The translations under genes and the position numbers were made by a program. Below the pieces are notes generated by a model that worked only from the letters and a program-made list of their open reading frames with translations, searched no databases and was not told the origin of the DNA. This document shows positions 40,653-44,389 of a stretch of 44,389 bases of DNA, in pieces. Positions within the stretch are counted from its first letter, which is position 1. The number at the start of each line of letters is the position of its first letter. Source of the DNA: JBBUEO01 sp038056915 (GTDB taxonomy: Bacteria; Patescibacteriota; UBA1384; UBA12157; JAENIV01). The DNA is taken from positions 1 through 44,389 of the forward strand of contig JBBUEO010000008.1 of the NCBI GenBank assembly GCA_038056915.1. Reading direction: 5' to 3'.

Positions 40653-42031
40653 ATGAAAGATTTCTGAAATCCAGATGGATATTCGTTTATCATAAAAATA
40701 ACCGGGATATAGTTTTTAATTCTAATAATCTTGAAATCTATTTTGCAGATAAAGAGCTTGTCAATTTATTGAAACTCTTCAGAAAACCTCGAGAATTGAG
40801 AGAGGTTTTTTTTATATTCTCAAAATATAAAAAGAGGCGGAAAAGTAGAAAAAGTATTCAAAATATTCTCAGAATATTGTTAGATTCTAATATTCTTGTG
40901 TCTGAGAATAAAAATGAACTATCCGAACATTCTAAGTGGATTTTAAATCAGATTGAGAAAAGAAAAAAAGAAATAGGAAAAATTTTAAAATTGAATGCAC
41001 TCAGGGTCGTATTAACGGAAAAATGCAACTTTCAATGTACTTATTGTTTTGTTAAACAAAGACAAAAAAAATTAAGCAATCGAATATCTTGGGAGAATTT
41101 TAAAAAGAGCATCGATCTCTTAGCTAAATTAAACAAGAAAGGACATATTGAAATACATTTTTTTGGAGGAGAGCCGCTCATAGAATTCCCATTAATCGCT
41201 CGTGCAGTAAGCTACATTAACAATTTGATTAAAAAAGATATAATTAATTCGGCATTCTATGCTATTACTACTAATGCAACTTTAATGAATAAAGACATGG
41301 CAAAATTTTTCAAAAATAATCATTTTTTGGTAAGTGTATCTATTGATGGTTGGGAAAAACTTCATAATGAGAATCGGCGCTATCTGGACGGACGAGGAAC
41401 TTTTCATAATAGTGTAAAAGCATTACAAATACTACAAAAATTTAAAAATGATATAGGGATTTTGGTAACACCAACTAAAGAAACAGTTAAATATCTTTCT
41501 AGAGCGTGTGAATATATTGTTAAAAAACTTAGGTGCAATTATATCACAATTAATACGCCACAGCCAGTAAATGGAAATTGGGAAATTAGTGGTCAAGTTT
41601 TCGCCGAAGAAGTCAAAAGATGTTTAGAAATTGCAAAAAAGAACAAGGCGGTAATAACCACTTTGGGCACAAGAGTCCTTTATGCTCTTGATGAAAAAGT
41701 ACCTCTAATTCTTTCCTGTTCCAAATTTCAAAATAATTTTACTGGCACGCTAACTACAAAAGGAAAAATTAGTCCGTGTATTGTCAGTTGGAACTTAGGT
41801 CAAATTTTAACGCCATTAGAGAAATTTAATTACAAGGGTGAATTTACAAAATGGAAATTAACGCCACCTTATTTCTTTAAAAAATGTCTTTCTTGCCCAG
41901 CGATGAATGTTTGTGGAGGGCCTTGTCCACTAGAGATTTATGACATGAAAAAAAATTCAAGGCCTATCAATCACGAACGATGTCGCTTTTTTAGAAATTT
42001 TCTGGGATGTGCCTTGTGGTATGAGGTTTAA
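40649..42031 (+). CDS. Radical SAM/SPASM peptide maturase with RRE-like N-terminus
   Basis: About 460 residues. Residues ~5-90 look like a PqqD-type RiPP recognition element. The radical SAM core has the CxxxCxxC motif at C126/C130/C133 (CNFQCTYC), FFGGEP near 171 and the TTNATLM and SVSIDG strands. The C-terminal SPASM domain has cysteines near 356, 376, 412, 415, 421, 425, 444 and 453 (CLSCPAMNVCGGPC), for two auxiliary Fe-S clusters. Such enzymes make thioether or C-C crosslinks in peptides. The start is the ATG overlapping the peptide stop; upstream in-frame ATG 40589 lies inside the peptide gene. Very AT-rich compared with its neighbours. Confidence 0.9.
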   Translation: MNERFLKSRWIFVYHKNNRDIVFNSNNLEIYFADKELVNLLKLFRKPRELREVFFIFSKYKKRRKSRKSIQNILRILLDSNILVSENKNELSEHSKWILNQIEKRKKEIGKILKLNALRVVLTEKCNFQCTYCFVKQRQKKLSNRISWENFKKSIDLLAKLNKKGHIEIHFFGGEPLIEFPLIARAVSYINNLIKKDIINSAFYAITTNATLMNKDMAKFFKNNHFLVSVSIDGWEKLHNENRRYLDGRGTFHNSVKALQILQKFKNDIGILVTPTKETVKYLSRACEYIVKKLRCNYITINTPQPVNGNWEISGQVFAEEVKRCLEIAKKNKAVITTLGTRVLYALDEKVPLILSCSKFQNNFTGTLTTKGKISPCIVSWNLGQILTPLEKFNYKGEFTKWKLTPPYFFKKCLSCPAMNVCGGPCPLEIYDMKKNSRPINHERCRFFRNFLGCALWYEV

Positions 42032-42889
42032 GTGAAAACTGCATTTATTATACTCACTAGTAAATGTAATCGATCTTGTGATTTTTGTTATTATAATCAA
42101 GATAATTTTAGAAGAAAAAAAGATACTCTCACATATCAATCAATAATTAGTACTCTCAATTTTTTTCGACAAAAATCTTTTAACGAAGTCACATTTACCG
42201 GAGGAGAACCTCTTCTAAAGAAGAATTTTTTAATTCAACTTATCATTCAGGCTAAAAAACTTGGTTATTACACAAATATAGATACTAATGCTACTCTTTT
42301 AGGCAAAAATTTTTTAAGGGAGCTGGAAAGATCTGGAATTGATGACATATATATTTCAAGTGAAAATATCAACAGTAAAATACTGGATTTATTTAAAAAT
42401 TCGACAATAAAACCAATAATTATCGCTGTTATTACAAAAAACAATCTTAATAAAATACAAGATAAAATTAGAACTATACAAAAATATAATTATGAGATCA
42501 TTCTACAACCAGCTTATATTAACGTTAAATCAATCAACGCCAAGTCTATTAGCTTAAAATACCTTTTGTCCAAAGAAAAAGGAAAATTAATAAAAATAGT
42601 TAGACAATGGGATAAAAAGAATATTTATAAAAAATATCAAAATCTTTTTTTATCATTCTATGGTTTAGGACCAAAAAAATATCCTCATATCTGCCATATG
42701 GGCAACGAAAATGTTGTAATTGATTCCGATGGCTCCATATTTCCCTGTTTTCACAGGCAAGATTTATACTGCGGCAATATTAATAATCAAAAGCCGGATA
42801 AAATTTACGAAGAACTAACAAAAACAAGATGCAAATTAATTAATGCTTCTTGTTTTGGAGAACATTGTATTTCTCTTTTTTACCACTAA
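42032..42889 (+). CDS. Second radical SAM enzyme with partial SPASM/twitch domain
   Basis: 285 residues. CxxxCxxC at C12/C16/C19 (CNRSCDFC), FTGGEPLL near 57, IDTNATLL, and a short C-terminal cluster region with CHMGNENVVIDSDGSIFPC, YCGNI and later cysteines. GTG start directly after the stop of the first enzyme, with GAGG 5 nt upstream. The lack of an N-terminal recognition domain suggests it depends on the RRE of its partner. Its stop overlaps the pheS stop (convergent, CTAA). Very AT-rich. Probably the second modifying enzyme of the same peptide. Confidence 0.88.
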   Translation: MKTAFIILTSKCNRSCDFCYYNQDNFRRKKDTLTYQSIISTLNFFRQKSFNEVTFTGGEPLLKKNFLIQLIIQAKKLGYYTNIDTNATLLGKNFLRELERSGIDDIYISSENINSKILDLFKNSTIKPIIIAVITKNNLNKIQDKIRTIQKYNYEIILQPAYINVKSINAKSISLKYLLSKEKGKLIKIVRQWDKKNIYKKYQNLFLSFYGLGPKKYPHICHMGNENVVIDSDGSIFPCFHRQDLYCGNINNQKPDKIYEELTKTRCKLINASCFGEHCISLFYH

Positions 42890-43611
42890 AACTGCTTTAA
42901 AAATCTCAAATCACCTGAATAAAGAGTTCTAATATCATTAATTTCAAATTTCATCATTGCTAAACGATCCATACCTATTCCAAAAGCATAACCCTGCCAT
43001 TCATCAGGATCATATTTTGCTGCCCTAAAAACATTGGGATGAACCATTCCCGCTCCGAGTAATTCCACCCAGCCGCTCTTTGCACATGTGAGACATCCTT
43101 CACCCTTACAGATACTACATTCGACATCAACCTCCATGCCAGGTTCGACAAAGGGAAAATAACCTGGTCGCCAACGAACTTTAATTTCTGGGCCAAAAAA
43201 ATTTTTAGCAAAGGTGTCCAAAACTCCCTTTAGCTCCGCCATAGAAGCATCTTGAGAAACTTTTAATCCCTCAATTTGATAAAACTCTGGTATATGGGAC
43301 GGATCGTTAGCATCTCGTCTAAAAACTTTACCGGGACAAACTATTTTGAAGGGTGGTTTATGCTTTTCCATATATCTTACTTGAACTGCTGAAGTTTGTG
43401 TTCTTAAAATCTTGTCTTCTTTATCTTTTAAATTGAAAGTGTCTTGCAAATCGCGAGCGGGGTGGTCTTTGGGAATATTTAAGGCGTCGAAATTATACCA
43501 TTCGGTTTCTACTAGGGGTCCTTCAATAACTTCAAAACCCATATCTTGAAAAATAGAAACTACTTGCCTTTCAATTTGAGTTATGGGATGCAGACTTTCT
43601 CTTCTAATCAT
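42886..43611 (-). CDS. pheS: Phenylalanyl-tRNA synthetase alpha subunit, lacking the N-terminal coiled coil
   Basis: 241 residues holding only the class II catalytic core: SLHPITQIERQV, WYNFDALNIPKDHPARD, the Phe-site FRRDANDPSH, EVDVECSICKGEGC and the motif 3 FGIGMDRLAM. The ~90-residue N-terminal coiled coil that contacts tRNA in bacterial PheS is absent. The promoter ends ~8 nt before the ATG (leaderless mRNA), so the short start is genuine rather than a miscalled one. pheT, usually directly downstream, is replaced by the convergent radical SAM genes. A CxxC/CxxC pair is present in the core. Confidence 0.93.
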   Translation of the reverse strand: MIRRESLHPITQIERQVVSIFQDMGFEVIEGPLVETEWYNFDALNIPKDHPARDLQDTFNLKDKEDKILRTQTSAVQVRYMEKHKPPFKIVCPGKVFRRDANDPSHIPEFYQIEGLKVSQDASMAELKGVLDTFAKNFFGPEIKVRWRPGYFPFVEPGMEVDVECSICKGEGCLTCAKSGWVELLGAGMVHPNVFRAAKYDPDEWQGYAFGIGMDRLAMMKFEINDIRTLYSGDLRFLKQF

Positions 43612-43619
43612 AGGTTTTT

Positions 43620-43647
43620 ATTATACTATATTAATCCGGATAATCAA
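43620..43647 (-). promoter_or_regulatory. Sigma70-type promoter of pheS (leaderless)
   Basis: TTGATT (43647-43642), 16-nt spacer, TATAAT (43625-43620). The predicted transcription start falls at about 43613, next to the ATG at 43611. Confidence 0.65.
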
Positions 43648-43654
43648 GAATTTT

Positions 43655-44389
43655 TTATATCTCCTCTGCCTCCTTGGTTGGTCGAGCGAGGGGTTTTAAC
43701 TGTTCCTTTGGCTGGGGGACTTGGGCTTCGAGGTCAATAATTTCTTGTTTTGAGGAAAGTTGGGGTAAAGAAAAAGTAAAAGTGGAGCCGTGAGAGGGAC
43801 CCTCTGAATCTGCCCAAATCCGGCCGTGATGAAGTTCGACTAAGGCACGGGAGATGTAGAGACCAAGACCCGTTCCCTGCGATTCAGCAGTGGTGTAGTC
43901 GCCGACGCGATGGAATTTTTTGAACAAGCGCGGCAGCTCTTCTTTAGGGATGCCGATGCCCTGGTCCTTAACGGAAATCAAAAGTTGTTCCGCTCCCACA
44001 AGATCGCGAAGGTGAGGATCGATGGCTGATTTAATAGCTTCCTGATCATCCAAAGGCCGGGCTTTAATTTCCTCTTCAATTTTTTGCCATTTTTCAGATA
44101 CTTTAGTAGTGGGGACTTTTTCAATTTTGATGGTGATGGTGCCGGGATTTTTGGAATATTTGATTGAGTTGCCGAGGAGATTAACAACAATTTCCTTAAT
44201 CTTATCCGGATCGCCAAAAGTCATAAACTCCCTTAGAGTAGATGATTTGATAATCGGATGATCAGATGACTGGTTTTCTTTCGGATTATCTGATTCTCTG
44301 TTTATCTGATTATCTTGGAAAACAATCTTTTGTTTTTTTTCATCCGCTTTAAATTTAATTTCTTCAATTGTCTCATTAATCAGCTTTGA
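43655..44389 (-). CDS. Sensor histidine kinase, C-terminal ATPase part (runs off window)
   Basis: About 244 residues are visible. N box VVNLLGNSIKYS, G1 VKDQGIGIPKE, F box LFKKFHRVGDYT, G2 GTGLGLYISRAL: a complete HATPase domain. The dimerisation/His region and sensor lie beyond 44389. Two inserts are seen: DNQINRESDNPKENQSSDH, encoded by a GATAATCAGAT-type repeat (~44236-44320), just before the N box, and ~40 charged residues before G1. The C-terminal tail EAEEI is shared with the remnant at 40199. Likely partner of the CheY-like proteins at 38063-38854 (inference). Confidence 0.92.
   Translation of the reverse strand, partial: SKLINETIEEIKFKADEKKQKIVFQDNQINRESDNPKENQSSDHPIIKSSTLREFMTFGDPDKIKEIVVNLLGNSIKYSKNPGTITIKIEKVPTTKVSEKWQKIEEEIKARPLDDQEAIKSAIDPHLRDLVGAEQLLISVKDQGIGIPKEELPRLFKKFHRVGDYTTAESQGTGLGLYISRALVELHHGRIWADSEGPSHGSTFTFSLPQLSSKQEIIDLEAQVPQPKEQLKPLARPTKEAEEI
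44236..44320. repeat. GATTATCTGAT-type degenerate repeat inside the kinase gene
   Basis: Iterated GATGATCAGATGA / GGATTATCTGATTC units translated in frame. Related units (AGATAAACAGATGATTGG) occur in the intergenic region at 26745-26775. Confidence 0.6.

Noticed and set aside
1..44389. CRISPR array, tRNA or rRNA genes
   Set aside because: No regularly spaced direct repeats of the right size and no cloverleaf or rRNA segments were seen; the RecB-like nuclease has no cas neighbours.

Overview
This window looks like a scaffold from a candidate-phyla-radiation (Patescibacteria) bacterium. The reasons are low GC (by eye high 30s), standard genetic code with TGA used as stop, short versions of housekeeping genes, almost no biosynthetic genes, a compact type IV pilus operon, LemA-HtpX, CvpA-CAP and four-helix-bundle (IVS/S23) proteins, and very many short palindromic or AT-rich repeats. 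Ribosomal protein L9 is present, which from memory argues against the Microgenomates/Katanobacteria-like groups that lack it. There are four runs of exactly 100 N, so this is a scaffold. One of them (24013-24112) is a false gap between two 55-bp identical contig ends.

Layout. 1-11.4 kb (minus strand): ligA (cut by the window edge), a methyltransferase, a REP-associated transposase between two inverted REP-like repeats, lemA-htpX, a pseudopilin-domain membrane protein, the chain mnmA-ctpA-rplI, folD, a CvpA-CAP fusion, and a Phd-like protein coupled to iscS-iscU. 11.6-14 kb: a surface protein, a RecB-type Fe-S nuclease and an orphan PurE with its own promoter and terminator. 14-26.7 kb (minus): tatD, EamA transporter, the chain Nramp-rsmI-metG, rsmA, a DUF348-G5-RlpA cell-wall protein, an orphan hypothetical, uvrD, a probable structured RNA and dnaB, then a four-helix-bundle gene inside an inverted repeat. 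26.9-29.2 kb: a surface protein convergent with dnaX. 29.4-37.9 kb (plus): type IV pilus operon starting with an HU-PilB fusion, then pilC, three pseudopilins, a PilX-like protein and pilM-N-O. 38-44.4 kb: two CheY-like regulators, an alarmone-hydrolase-like HD protein, a second four-helix-bundle cassette, a histidine-kinase remnant, a small AT-rich island, a short pheS, and the 3' part of a histidine kinase.

The best candidate for an undescribed system is the island at 40463-42889: a sigma70-type promoter, a 39-residue peptide whose stop overlaps the start of a radical SAM/SPASM maturase (ATGA), and a second radical SAM enzyme directly behind it. This has the layout of a two-enzyme RiPP pathway. 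It sits between a truncated kinase copy and pheS, and pheT is not where it usually lies. A caveat is that the last third of the peptide is encoded by a GC-rich palindrome.

Other main themes are: (i) repeat elements that lie in frame inside at least eight protein genes (ligA, mnmA, iscS, rsmA, uvrD, dnaX, a pseudopilin, the kinase), similar in kind to Rickettsia palindromic elements; (ii) a probable ~265-nt structured RNA between dnaB and uvrD with its own promoter, terminator and two competing folds; (iii) four-helix-bundle genes in inverted-repeat cassettes, with an apparent empty copy at 14771-14851; (iv) the HU-PilB fusion. Several genes (uvrD, pheS, possibly rsmA and the RecB-like nuclease) appear to have leaderless transcripts.
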